From an uncultured Prevotella sp. (GTDB taxonomy: Bacteria; Bacteroidota; Bacteroidia; Bacteroidales; Bacteroidaceae), in the NCBI GenBank assembly GCA_947167845.1, contig CAMVJQ010000002.1, positions 1 to 64,000 on the forward strand: a stretch of DNA of 64,000 nucleotides. The letters are read 5' to 3'. Each line of letters opens with the position of its first letter. Position 1 is the stretch's first letter. The notes under the pieces were generated by a model. That model was not told where the DNA came from and ran no database searches. It saw only the letters and a program-made list of their open reading frames with translations. Shown in pieces: positions 25,932-33,361 of the stretch. The position numbers were made by a program, and so were the translations under genes.

Positions 25932-27275
25932 ATGAGCGAAGAAAAGAAACCAAAGAAACAACGAAAGTCCACGGCGGCTGCTCCCCCGACGGAGCACAAG
26001 CCGTCGTGGCAGGAGAAGTATGCCTCGCCGGAGGAGATAGAGCAGATGCTCAGCAGTCGCGTGCTGCTGCGCTACAACGAGGTGCGCCACCGCACGGAGG
26101 TGCACTGGCTGTCGCAGGGCCCGGTCATCGGCGAGGACGAGCAGGGCCTGCTGACCATCTTCGGCGGCGACGGCGGTGTGACCGACGGCTACGAGAACCT
26201 GACGGAATACGACGTGAACACGCTGTGGCGCAAGCTGTGCCGCGAGAAGCCCGTCATCAAGGAGCACCTGCGCAGCATCCTCTCGTCGGACTACGTGCCG
26301 AAGTACCATCCGTTCCGCTACTACCTGGAGCACCTGCCGCCGTGGACTGAGGAGCAGGGCGACGCCATCATGGGCCTGTCGCTGACGGTCAACGTGCGGG
26401 GCAACTCGGACGAGCAGATACTGTTCTACGAGTACCTGCGGAAGTGGCTGGTGGCGATGGTGGCGTCGTGGGCGGACGCGAAGGTGGTCAACAACGTGAT
26501 GCTGGTGCTGATAGGCGAGCAGGGTTCGTACAAGACGACGTGGTTCTCGCACCTGCTGCCGCCCCAGCTGCGCGACTACTTCTACACGAAGACGAACGCG
26601 GGTCTGGTGTCAAAGGACGACCTGCTGACGCTGGCGGAGTACGGCTTAGTGTGCTGGGAGGAGCTGGACACGATGGTGCCCAAGGAACTGAACAAGCTGA
26701 AGGCGGCGATGACGATGCCGGCCATCAACGAGCGTGCGGCGTACGAACGGTACCACGAGAACCGCCCGCACCTGGCGTCGTTCTGCGGCACGGGCAACAA
26801 CCTGCAGTTCCTCAGCGACACGACGGGCACGCGCCGCTGGCTGCCCTTCGAGGTGGAGTCCATCGAGTCGCCGCTGTCGCAGCCCTTCGACCACGATGCC
26901 GTCTTCGCTCAGGCGTACACCCTCTACCGCCAGGGCTTCCGCTACTGGTTCGACCGCCCGGAGATAGAGCGCCTGCAGCGCCACAACGAGGCATTCGAGG
27001 CTCCTAAGAAGGAGCAGGAACTGGTGGACATCTACTTCCGCAAGCCTGTAGACGGTGAACTGGGCGAGTTCATGCCCGTGTCGCGTGCCTTGCAGATTAT
27101 TGGCGGCAACATCACGCGAGAGCTGAGCGACCGCAAGATAGGGCGTGCCTTCATGGACCTCGGCTTCAGGTTCAAGCGCACCAACACGTCGCGCGGTTAC
27201 GTTGTCGTGCAGCGGTCAGCCGTAGAGATTAAGGAGCGACTGCACCTGCAGGCCAGTGACGAAGTGACGTTGTGA
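25932..27275 (+). CDS. VapE-domain protein (virulence-associated E, primase-helicase-like ATPase)
   Basis: 447 residues. A charged, basic start is followed by the VapE core: YLEHLPPWTEEQGD, Walker A GEQGSYKTTW at 195-204, Walker B-like YGLVCWEELD, then RPHLASFCGTGNNLQFLSDTTGTRRWLPFEV, typical of this family. VapE proteins occur on plasmids, phages and phage-inducible islands, where they act in element replication. In Bacteroides/Prevotella they cluster with DUF4248, HU-like and smalltalk genes. Here DUF4248 follows at 126 bp, with a nested palindrome between them. Confidence 0.9.
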   Translation: MSEEKKPKKQRKSTAAAPPTEHKPSWQEKYASPEEIEQMLSSRVLLRYNEVRHRTEVHWLSQGPVIGEDEQGLLTIFGGDGGVTDGYENLTEYDVNTLWRKLCREKPVIKEHLRSILSSDYVPKYHPFRYYLEHLPPWTEEQGDAIMGLSLTVNVRGNSDEQILFYEYLRKWLVAMVASWADAKVVNNVMLVLIGEQGSYKTTWFSHLLPPQLRDYFYTKTNAGLVSKDDLLTLAEYGLVCWEELDTMVPKELNKLKAAMTMPAINERAAYERYHENRPHLASFCGTGNNLQFLSDTTGTRRWLPFEVESIESPLSQPFDHDAVFAQAYTLYRQGFRYWFDRPEIERLQRHNEAFEAPKKEQELVDIYFRKPVDGELGEFMPVSRALQIIGGNITRELSDRKIGRAFMDLGFRFKRTNTSRGYVVVQRSAVEIKERLHLQASDEVTL

Positions 27276-27368
27276 CGATGGAAATCCATAACTCCTCGCG
27301 TACCGCGCCCGCGTATGCGGTACGCGTAAACTCTACAAAACATAGCGTCACAACGTCACTAACGTCAC
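27256..27368. repeat. nested dyad between vapE and the DUF4248 gene
   Basis: Outer arms 27256-27277 and 27346-27368 each contain three GTGACG (or CGTCAC) words and are inverted repeats apart from one small indel. Inner arms CGCGTACCGC (27297-27306) and GCGGTACGCG (27317-27326) are perfect. Both pairs share one centre near 27312. No U-tract follows, so a simple terminator is unlikely. Confidence 0.85.
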
Positions 27369-27400
27369 CTAAAGAAACAATTTTTAAAAAACGAAGAGAT

Positions 27401-27586
27401 ATGAAAGCAATGACAAAGAGTGAACTGGCTGATGCGGCGGGTGTGAGTGTGACAACGCTGATGAAGTGGTGCAGTGCCTGGAGGCCGGAACTGGAGGCTA
27501 TGGGTGTGCGCCCCAGCGACCGAATGCTGCCGCCCCGCGCCGTAAAACTCATCGCCGAGCGTCTGGACATCGACATCGACGAATAG
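27401..27586 (+). CDS. DUF4248 family small DNA-binding-like protein
   Basis: 61 residues, MKAMTKSELADAAGVSVTTL onward, then MKWCSAWRPELEAMGVRPSD and RMLPPRAVKLIAERLDIDIDE. The pattern TKSELA-W-P-L-LP-AVKLI matches DUF4248, a short helix-turn-helix-like family found beside VapE in Bacteroides and Prevotella. It probably binds DNA; the nested palindrome upstream or the 22-bp repeats downstream are natural candidates, but this is inference. Confidence 0.85.
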   Translation: MKAMTKSELADAAGVSVTTLMKWCSAWRPELEAMGVRPSDRMLPPRAVKLIAERLDIDIDE

Positions 27587-27597
27587 CGCCGCCGCTG

Positions 27598-27692
27598 CAT
27601 TTAATGCCCGGCCCGCCAGCCATTAATAGTAGCCCGCGCTACCATTAATGCCCGCAACCATTACCATTAAATCCCGCCCTGGCTACCATTAA
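27598..27692 (+). repeat. iteron-like 22-bp tandem repeats
   Basis: CATTAA (first copy CATTTAA) occurs at 27598, 27621, 27643, 27665 and 27687, a period of 22-23 bp. Units share CATTAA, CCCGC and often GCTAC. They begin 12 bp after the DUF4248 stop. The rest of the gap to 27849 holds only promoter sequence. Confidence 0.85.
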
Positions 27693-27814
27693 AGGCAGCT
27701 GCGGCGGTTCTTACTGACGGAACAGCAGAATACGTTTCGGAGGTCGATTGAAGTTACGAATGAAATTATCTGCATTTTTCTTCTTGTATATTTGCGGGTT
27801 TATAACAAATTTCA

Positions 27815-27822
27815 TATCTTTG
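27815..27822 (+). promoter_or_regulatory. -7 element for the SLC13 transporter gene
   Basis: TATCTTTG 28 bp before the ATG at 27850. A second match, TATATTTG, lies at 27787-27794. Confidence 0.55.
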
Positions 27823-27849
27823 CACCTCAATAACACAACATTTTGAATC

Positions 27850-29646
27850 ATGGAAGATTTTGTATTTGCCGGTTTTAACATCCACGCCTGGATTACCATA
27901 GTCACCGTACTGGGCATGTTTACAACTATGTTGTTTACAAAGCTGAGAGCCGACTTGGTGTTCCTCTCTGCAATAGGCATCCTGTATGTTACAGGCGTGC
28001 TTGATGCTAAAGAGGCGTTCTCGGGCTTCAGCAGCACCTCGGTCATTGTAGTCGGTGTATTATTTGTCATTGTGGCAGGACTGACACATACTGGTGTGCT
28101 GTACGTGGTAGTCAAATACCTGTTGGGGCAACCCACCAGCTACGGCAAGGCCGTGACGCGACTCATGTTCCCCGTAGCAGCCCTTAGTTCGTTTCTGAGC
28201 AACACCACGGTTGTGGCCATGTTTGTAGGCATCGTCAAGATGTGGTCAAAGAAACTCGGCATCTCACCGTCTAAACTGCTCATCCCCCTGAGCTATGCTT
28301 CAGGCATGGGTGGTGTATGCACGCTTATCGGAACACCGCCAAACCTAATCATCAGCGGACTGTACGAGGAGAAGACAGGCGTGGCAATGAACATCTTAAC
28401 CACTACAGTTCCCGGACTGTTCTGTCTGGTCGTAGGAGTGCTGTCAGTCATCGCCATGCGCCGGCTGCTGCCCGACCGCAAGACACCAGAGAGTGCTTTC
28501 GAAGAGACTGGCGAATACACCGTGGAGTTTCAAGTGCCCTCAGACAACCCCTACATCAGCAAGACGCTGAAGGAAGCAGGACTGTTTCACGTCAATGGCG
28601 GCAGTCTGATAGAGTTGTACCATTACGACAATATACCCTTACCGCTGAGTGAGGACGAACCACTTATGGGTGGCGACCACCTGGTATATGCAGGTCAGAT
28701 AGACGCCTTGGTAGAATTAGCTTACAACCACCAATTGGTCAGTGCCGACCACCATTTGTTCTCCTACGACGAGTTTGACACAAACCGCAACCTTCGAACG
28801 GCATACGTCAACTTCGGCAGCAGCTTAATAGGCAAGACCATTGAAGGCTGCACATTCGAGAAAGACAGCAACCTGACTCTTGTGGCAGTATCACGATACG
28901 GTGAGCGTATCAACAAATCGCCAAGACAAGTTGTGCTTCAGGCAGGTGACACACTGCTCTTGCTGTGTCCCAAGAATGTCAATATTGACACCACGTCACC
29001 AAGAAGCGACATCCACTTCTTCGAGTCAGACGACGTACCCAACGTCGGCACCGGCACCATCATATCCTCCATCATCATGATAGCCATGGTAGCATTGTCG
29101 GCATTAGGCGTTATGCCATTGCTGCAGTGCGCCTTCCTGGCAGCGGGCGCCATGCTGATATGCCGCTGCTGTAATACGGAGCAGGCCATGAAGGCAATAA
29201 ACTGGGACATATTGATGGTCTTTGCCGGCAGTGCCGTATTGGGACTCGCCATACAGAAGACGGGCATCGCAGCGTTGTTGGCTAATGGCATACTCGACGT
29301 CTGCGGCACCAACCCTCTCGTAGTGATGACTGCCGTCTGTCTGGTAGGCACCTTCATCACCGAATTCATATCCAACACCGCAGCAGGAGCCATGTTTTTC
29401 CCCATCATGTATGAGGCTGCCGAGAAGATGGGCTACGACCCCTTCCCATTCCTCGTCGCACTGATGATCAGCGTCAGCAGCAGCTTTGCCACACCCATCG
29501 GCTCACCAACCCACATGCTGGTATATGGCCCTGGCGGCTACCGCTTCAGCGACTTTATGCGAATAGGCTTGTTGATGAACATAATTATACTGGCTGCCAA
29601 CATCCTGATTGTGAACATCATCTATCCGCTGACGCCTCTGCCATGA
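27850..29646 (+). CDS. SLC13/DASS family anion transporter with two RCK_C domains
   Basis: 598 residues. Two blocks of transmembrane helices (about 1-210 and 395-598) flank a cytosolic part with two TrkA-C-like domains (VEFQVPSDNPYISKTLKEAG and VNFGSSLIGKTIEGC). The family motif SNTTVVAMF near the first hairpin and SNTAAGAMFFPIM plus SFATPIGSPTHM in the second half are characteristic of sodium-dependent dicarboxylate or sulfate carriers. The substrate cannot be decided. It has its own promoter and lies inside the murI-bounded island. Confidence 0.9.
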   Translation: MEDFVFAGFNIHAWITIVTVLGMFTTMLFTKLRADLVFLSAIGILYVTGVLDAKEAFSGFSSTSVIVVGVLFVIVAGLTHTGVLYVVVKYLLGQPTSYGKAVTRLMFPVAALSSFLSNTTVVAMFVGIVKMWSKKLGISPSKLLIPLSYASGMGGVCTLIGTPPNLIISGLYEEKTGVAMNILTTTVPGLFCLVVGVLSVIAMRRLLPDRKTPESAFEETGEYTVEFQVPSDNPYISKTLKEAGLFHVNGGSLIELYHYDNIPLPLSEDEPLMGGDHLVYAGQIDALVELAYNHQLVSADHHLFSYDEFDTNRNLRTAYVNFGSSLIGKTIEGCTFEKDSNLTLVAVSRYGERINKSPRQVVLQAGDTLLLLCPKNVNIDTTSPRSDIHFFESDDVPNVGTGTIISSIIMIAMVALSALGVMPLLQCAFLAAGAMLICRCCNTEQAMKAINWDILMVFAGSAVLGLAIQKTGIAALLANGILDVCGTNPLVVMTAVCLVGTFITEFISNTAAGAMFFPIMYEAAEKMGYDPFPFLVALMISVSSSFATPIGSPTHMLVYGPGGYRFSDFMRIGLLMNIIILAANILIVNIIYPLTPLP

Positions 29647-29742
29647 CACATGGCATCACTGGAAAGTGATTCTTTTAACTTCTCTTTAGGTTCTTTTTGC
29701 TTGAAAAATCAAAATTAATTTGGTTTTTCAAGCACTTATTCG

Positions 29743-29750
29743 TACCTTTG
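29743..29750 (+). promoter_or_regulatory. -7 element for the first small gene of the array
   Basis: TACCTTTG nine bases before the ATG at 29760; the transcript would have almost no leader. Confidence 0.5.
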
Positions 29751-29759
29751 CACCTCATT

Positions 29760-29879
29760 ATGGAAGAGAAAGTAACAATGTATATGGACAACAAGAACAG
29801 GGCGTTCTCGATGATTGCCGATGTAGAAGGCGATTACAGCGACCTGACGAATGCTCACAGGGGGACAGACCCCCTGTGA
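29760..29879 (+). CDS. 39-residue hypothetical, C-terminus formed by a palindrome
   Basis: MEEKVTMYMDNKNRAFSMIA followed by DVEGDYSDLTNAHRGTDPL. The last nine codons and the stop come from a GC-rich palindrome at 29856-29878 that occurs again at 30266-30288. The original gene was probably longer and has been truncated by the repeat. No family recognised. Confidence 0.4.
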   Translation: MEEKVTMYMDNKNRAFSMIADVEGDYSDLTNAHRGTDPL

Positions 29880-29955
29880 GGTAATGAGCCCAAGGAGGGC
29901 GACCCCGAAAGCCCCGGCAAGCGGACGGCCGCCCTCCTTTTCTCTCCCTCTCCGC
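29853..29955 (+). repeat. double-hairpin module, copy 1
   Basis: A 9-bp palindrome arm pair (29856-29878), then GAGGTAATGA, then a second hairpin GGAGGGCG...CGCCCTCC followed by TTTTCTCT. About 85% alike to 30263-30357. The second hairpin is a good terminator. Immediately after comes a promoter segment (29947-30016), itself repeated at 30481-30552. Confidence 0.85.
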
Positions 29956-30007
29956 CCTGCAACGCTAAAATTTCCGCAGAAACCGCGTGAATGTCGGGAA
30001 ATTGTTG

Positions 30008-30090
30008 TATCTTTGCACGCAAAAGCGTGCGAGTCTGCTCACACTCGGCCATCGATGCAAGCATCATGGCTCTCGCTTAATCGCAGACTT
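30008..30090 (+). promoter_or_regulatory. promoter and paired-hairpin leader, second copy
   Basis: TATCTTTG at 30008-30015, a perfect GCACGC/GCGTGC stem with AAAA loop (30015-30030), then AGTCTGC at 30032 pairing with GCAGACT near 30081, enclosing ACTCGG and a GATGC/GCATC stem. It mirrors the leader at 18284-18332 in order and in the word CTGCT-N3-ACTCGG. Confidence 0.6.
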
Positions 30091-30120
30091 GCAGCCAAGA
30101 AAACATAAAACTATACGATT

Positions 30121-30255
30121 ATGGAAGCAAGAATGAATCGTGAACAGGCCATCAATTGGCTGAAGAACGCGCAGAAGCGCCAGCAGGAGTGGCAACAGGA
30201 AGTGAAACAGCGCTGGGCCGAAAGACTTCAGCAGACAATGGCCACAACCGTATGA
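30121..30255 (+). CDS. 44-residue helical hypothetical protein
   Basis: MEARMNREQAINWLKNAQKR, then QQEWQQEVKQRWAERLQQTM and ATTV. Very rich in Gln, Arg and Lys and almost certainly one long amphipathic helix. It has a promoter with the structured leader and is followed 8 bp later by the second double-hairpin module. Small helical proteins in this setting may be antitoxins, but nothing in the sequence proves it. Confidence 0.55.
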   Translation: MEARMNREQAINWLKNAQKRQQEWQQEVKQRWAERLQQTMATTV

Positions 30256-30262
30256 AGCAGTT

Positions 30263-30357
30263 GCTCACAGGGGGTCTGTCCCCCTGTGAGGTAATGAACC
30301 CAAGGAGGGCGGCTCCGAACGCCACGGCAAGCGGATGGCCGCCCTCCCTTTCTCTCT
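30263..30357 (+). repeat. double-hairpin module, copy 2
   Basis: Same order as copy 1. In the first palindrome the 5-nt loop is TCTGT instead of ACAGA, meaning the palindrome is inverted relative to its flanks. A degenerate third terminator half lies at 30430-30480, and the unit CTCTCCGCCG-N8-GCTACTTGGAG occurs twice at 30363-30437. Confidence 0.85.
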
Positions 30358-30480
30358 AAAGCCTCTCCGCCGTGAGCGGCGCTACTTGGAGGCCAGGAAC
30401 GAGCCTCTCCGCCGCGAGTGGCGCTACTTGGAGGGCGGCTCCGAAAGCCACGACGCACGGATGCCGCCCTCCTTTCTTCT

Positions 30481-30552
30481 CCCTCTCCGCCGCGCAACGC
30501 TAAAATTTCCGCAGAAACCGCAGGAATATCGGGAAAAAGTTGTAACTTTGCA
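30481..30552 (+). repeat. repeated promoter segment before the antitoxin-like gene
   Basis: CCCTCTCCGCC through to TAACTTTG (30543-30550) is more than 85% identical to 29945-30015. Both end in a TAnnTTTG promoter element directly before a small gene. Confidence 0.85.
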
Positions 30553-30579
30553 GCCAAGAATCATTAAAAACAAAAGAAT

Positions 30580-30867
30580 ATGGCAACAACAACAGCAATC
30601 CATCCACAGCCAGGTAGGTTCATGGTTGATTTCGAAGACATCAGCATGCTTCGTGACATTAAGAAAGCCATTTCCATGGTGCGCGGTGTCACCAAGGTCA
30701 GCGTTCCGCGCAGCAAGCGTCTCACTGGCTACGAGCAGGCACGTCTCGACGTAGAGCAGGGCCGCATTTGCAGATATGACAGTCTGGACGATTTCATCAA
30801 GGAGATAGAGAGCAGCCCAGACGGTGGGCGACTGGAGAGGTTCGACTCCTCGCTTTTGCGACTATAA
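30580..30867 (+). CDS. antitoxin-like small protein
   Basis: 95 residues starting MATTTAIHPQPGRFMVDFED, with the C-terminal part GYEQARLDVEQGRICRYDSL and DDFIKEIE. That tail resembles the end of RelB/Phd-type antitoxins (a D-x-x-GR-Y-S-x-D-D-x-I pattern). No RelE/ParE toxin follows; the next gene is murI on the other strand. It may be an orphan antitoxin whose toxin was lost. It lies directly behind the repeated promoter segment. Confidence 0.65.
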   Translation: MATTTAIHPQPGRFMVDFEDISMLRDIKKAISMVRGVTKVSVPRSKRLTGYEQARLDVEQGRICRYDSLDDFIKEIESSPDGGRLERFDSSLLRL

Positions 30868-30900
30868 AAATTTTTAATTTAATCAAAATTCTCACACAGA

Positions 30901-31734
30901 TTACTCCAGTGTGGTGTTTTCCACCTCGACAGGTTCGTGGAGAAATATTTGTGCCTGCTCCTTGAACTTGTCAGGATTCTCCGTGGTGAGATAATGGGCG
31001 GTGGCTCCCTTGGAGCATTTCTGCTCTATCTGCGGGTGACGCTCCAGATAGTGCGCCAAACTATCGGCCACGTATTCGCCCTGTGGCACCACGCGGACAC
31101 CGTCGGGCAGATACTTCAGGATTTTTGGCATCAGAAGGGGATAGTGGGTGCAGCCGAGGATGAGGGTGTCAATCTGAGGGTCGAGGCGCATGATCTGGTC
31201 GATGCGCTTCTTGACGAAGTAGTCGGCACCGGGGGAGTCGGCCTCGTTGTATTCCACCAGCGGCACCCAGAAAGGACAGGCCACACCGCTGACTTCGATG
31301 TCGGGGTGCAGTTTCTGAATCTCCAGTTTGTAACTCTCACTCTTGATTGTCCCCTCCGTAGCCAGTACGCCTACGTGACGACTCTTCGTGAGGTCGCCGA
31401 TCACTTCCGCCGTCGGGCGGATGACGCCAAGGACCCGTCGGTTAGGGTCAATATTCGGAAGGTCTTTCTGCTGGATGGTGCGGAGGGCTTTGGCTGAGGC
31501 CGTGTTGCAGCCGAGGATGACGAGATGACAGCCCATCTCAAAGAGTTTAGTGACAGCCTGGCGTGTAAACTCATAGACCACATCAAACGAACGTGGCCCA
31601 TACGGCGCTCGGGCGTTGTCGCCCAGATAGAGGTAGTCGTATTGGGGAAGTTGCTGGCGGATGCCATGCAGGATGGTCAGACCGCCGTAGCCACTGTCGA
31701 AGACGCCGATGGGCCCTGGGTTATTGGAGAGCAT
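30901..31734 (-). CDS. murI: glutamate racemase
   Basis: Makes D-glutamate for peptidoglycan. Catalytic residues are visible: Asp13-Ser14 in FDSGYGG, Cys76 in GCNTAS and Cys195 in GCTHYPLL. Starting at ATG 31734 gives 277 residues; the frame is open to 31818, but the extra residues lie inside the end of ompH and are unlike the family. It overlaps the preceding ompH gene by 14 bp. Its 3' 346 bp are duplicated at 17656-18001. Confidence 0.96.
   Translation of the reverse strand: MLSNNPGPIGVFDSGYGGLTILHGIRQQLPQYDYLYLGDNARAPYGPRSFDVVYEFTRQAVTKLFEMGCHLVILGCNTASAKALRTIQQKDLPNIDPNRRVLGVIRPTAEVIGDLTKSRHVGVLATEGTIKSESYKLEIQKLHPDIEVSGVACPFWVPLVEYNEADSPGADYFVKKRIDQIMRLDPQIDTLILGCTHYPLLMPKILKYLPDGVRVVPQGEYVADSLAHYLERHPQIEQKCSKGATAHYLTTENPDKFKEQAQIFLHEPVEVENTTLE
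31010..31246 (-). repeat. 237-bp direct repeat, right copy
   Basis: Identical to 17765-18001. The sequence upstream in murI (above 31246) is not shared with the left copy, so 31246/31247 is a sharp junction. Confidence 0.95.
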
Positions 31735-32236
31735 CCTGAATGGTCTGATTGATGTCTTCACCCATGGCGGGGTCGATGTAGGGACAGGCTTCTGCGTCGG
31801 TATTGATGACGAGGGCATAGCCGCGATCTTTGGCTATGGTGGCGATGACTTCGTTGAGCCGAGCCTTGAGCGGAGCCATCATTTCCTGTTCGGTGTTAGC
31901 CAGTTGTTGCAGGCTCTCTTTCTTGAAGTCGATATTCTTCGTCATCAGCTCCTGCAGTTCTGTTTGGCGCTTTCGGAGGATGGTCTTTGGGAACTCACGC
32001 TGTCCGTCGAGGAAGTCCTCGTATTTACGATTGAACTCATCCTCCACGCGCTTCATCTCTGCCTCATACTGGCCTCGCAGGGTCTGCATCTTCTGCTGTA
32101 CCAGACGGTAGTCGGGCATCGCCTCGATGGCTTGCTTGTAACTGAGGTATCCGAAATGGATACCACTGATGCTATCCTGGGCATTGACGCTCAGGATAGC
32201 AAACAGGGATATGATGATGATAGAGAGTCGCCTCAT
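31721..32236 (-). CDS. OmpH/Skp family periplasmic chaperone (third copy)
   Basis: 171 residues with signal peptide MRRLSIIIISLFAILSVNAQ. The HFGYLSYKQAIEAMPDYRLV segment and the long charged coiled coil (about 45-120) are typical of OmpH/Skp, which carries unfolded outer-membrane proteins through the periplasm. It is the most divergent of three copies and has no separate promoter; the gap to the next copy is 1 bp. Its end overlaps the murI start. Confidence 0.9.
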   Translation of the reverse strand: MRRLSIIIISLFAILSVNAQDSISGIHFGYLSYKQAIEAMPDYRLVQQKMQTLRGQYEAEMKRVEDEFNRKYEDFLDGQREFPKTILRKRQTELQELMTKNIDFKKESLQQLANTEQEMMAPLKARLNEVIATIAKDRGYALVINTDAEACPYIDPAMGEDINQTIQDALQ

Positions 32237-32237
32237 A

Positions 32238-32741
32238 TTACTTCAGTCCGAGTTTGGTCTTCACCTGAGCAGTGATGTCGGTGCTGAGAGTGGTGCTGAT
32301 GTAGGGGAGAGAGCCCATCTCAACGATATAGGTGAAACTGCCAGCCTGGCCCACGGCCTTGATGGCGTCGAGCACCTTGGTCTGGATGGCCTGCATCTTC
32401 TCCTGTGAAGCCTTGGCCAGGGCCTGCTGGTTGTCCTGGTAACTCTGCTGAATCTTCTGATACATATCCTGCAGTTCCTGCTGGCGGCGCTGCTTGATAT
32501 TGTCGGGCAGGGTGGCCTGCTCCTTGTCGAAGGCTTCACCCTTCTTCTGGAGTTCGTCCTGCATGCTCTTCAGGTCGGCCTCATACTGAGCCTGAAGGGC
32601 GTCGATCTCACTCTTGGCCTTGTTGTATTCGGGCATGGCCTGGATGATTTCCTGGGTATTCACATGACCGAACTTACCCTGTGCGTTGGCGGTAGCGAAA
32701 CCGCAGATGGCGCAAATAGCGCAAATGATAAATTTCTTCAT
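32238..32741 (-). CDS. OmpH/Skp family periplasmic chaperone (second copy)
   Basis: 167 residues: signal peptide MKKFIICAICAICGFATANAQ, then GKFGHVNTQEIIQAMPEYNK and a long coiled coil up to about residue 125. Same family and probable role as its neighbours, delivery of beta-barrel proteins to BamA, whose gene lies 0.6 kb upstream on the same strand. The 68-bp gap to the next copy holds a small CTCCCC/GGGGAG palindrome at 32785-32802. Confidence 0.92.
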   Translation of the reverse strand: MKKFIICAICAICGFATANAQGKFGHVNTQEIIQAMPEYNKAKSEIDALQAQYEADLKSMQDELQKKGEAFDKEQATLPDNIKQRRQQELQDMYQKIQQSYQDNQQALAKASQEKMQAIQTKVLDAIKAVGQAGSFTYIVEMGSLPYISTTLSTDITAQVKTKLGLK

Positions 32742-32809
32742 TGTTAGACTTTTATTTAATTGTTATTATTTTCGACCCCTCTAACTCCCCTTGTAGGGGG
32801 AGGACTGGG

Positions 32810-33328
32810 TTAGTTGGCGTAGCCGAGTTTACGGAGCACTTCCGACGATATGTCGATCTTTGGCGACCCGAAGATGATGCCCGTGTCGCTGGCACGGTCG
32901 AGCACAAGTTGGTAGCCGCGCATGTCGGCCACGTCCTTGACGGCATTGTAAATCTCGTCCTGTATGGGGTTCATCAGGGCGGTGCGTTTCTTGTAGAGTT
33001 CACCGTCGGGACCGAAGTACTTCTTCTTCAGGTCGGCGGCTTCCTTCTCCTTGGCGACGATGGCATCCTGCTTGGCCTTCTTCTGTTCTTGCGAGAGGAA
33101 GACAACCTCGTTCTGATAGGTCTTGTAGAGGGTCTGGGCCTCTGTCGTGATGGCTTCCACTTCAGCCTGCCATTTCTTGGATACCTGATTCAGTTGCTCG
33201 TTGGCCCGTTCGTAGGCAGGGATATTCTTCAGGATATACTCCATATCCACAAGTGCGAACTTTTGTGCTGCGGCTGATGTGTAGCCGCAGATTACACAGA
33301 TAACACAGATAATTGCTTTTCTAATCAT
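32810..33328 (-). CDS. OmpH/Skp family periplasmic chaperone (first copy)
   Basis: 172 residues with signal peptide MIRKAIICVICVICGYTSAAAQ and the family segment KFALVDMEYILKNIPAYERA, then a coiled coil (about 42-115). The ICVICVICGY stretch parallels the ICAICAICGF of the next copy. It follows bamA by 33 bp, which fits the standard bamA-skp pairing. Confidence 0.93.
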   Translation of the reverse strand: MIRKAIICVICVICGYTSAAAQKFALVDMEYILKNIPAYERANEQLNQVSKKWQAEVEAITTEAQTLYKTYQNEVVFLSQEQKKAKQDAIVAKEKEAADLKKKYFGPDGELYKKRTALMNPIQDEIYNAVKDVADMRGYQLVLDRASDTGIIFGSPKIDISSEVLRKLGYAN

Positions 33329-33361
33329 AATTCTCAGTTTTCAATTCTCAATTCTCAATTA

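Larger units (their letters stand above)
17656..31246. mobile_element. putative genomic island bounded by duplicated murI 3' ends
   Basis: The last 114 codons of murI occur twice in the same orientation, at 17656-18001 (fragment) and 30901-31246 (end of the intact gene), 13,245 bp apart. Of these, 237 bp are identical. Such a direct repeat is what remains when an element enters the 3' end of a gene and restores it with its own copy, or after single-crossover insertion of a circle carrying a murI fragment. The enclosed genes are accessory: toxin-antitoxin-like pairs, lipoproteins, VapE, DUF4248 and transporter. No integrase is visible inside. Confidence 0.55.
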
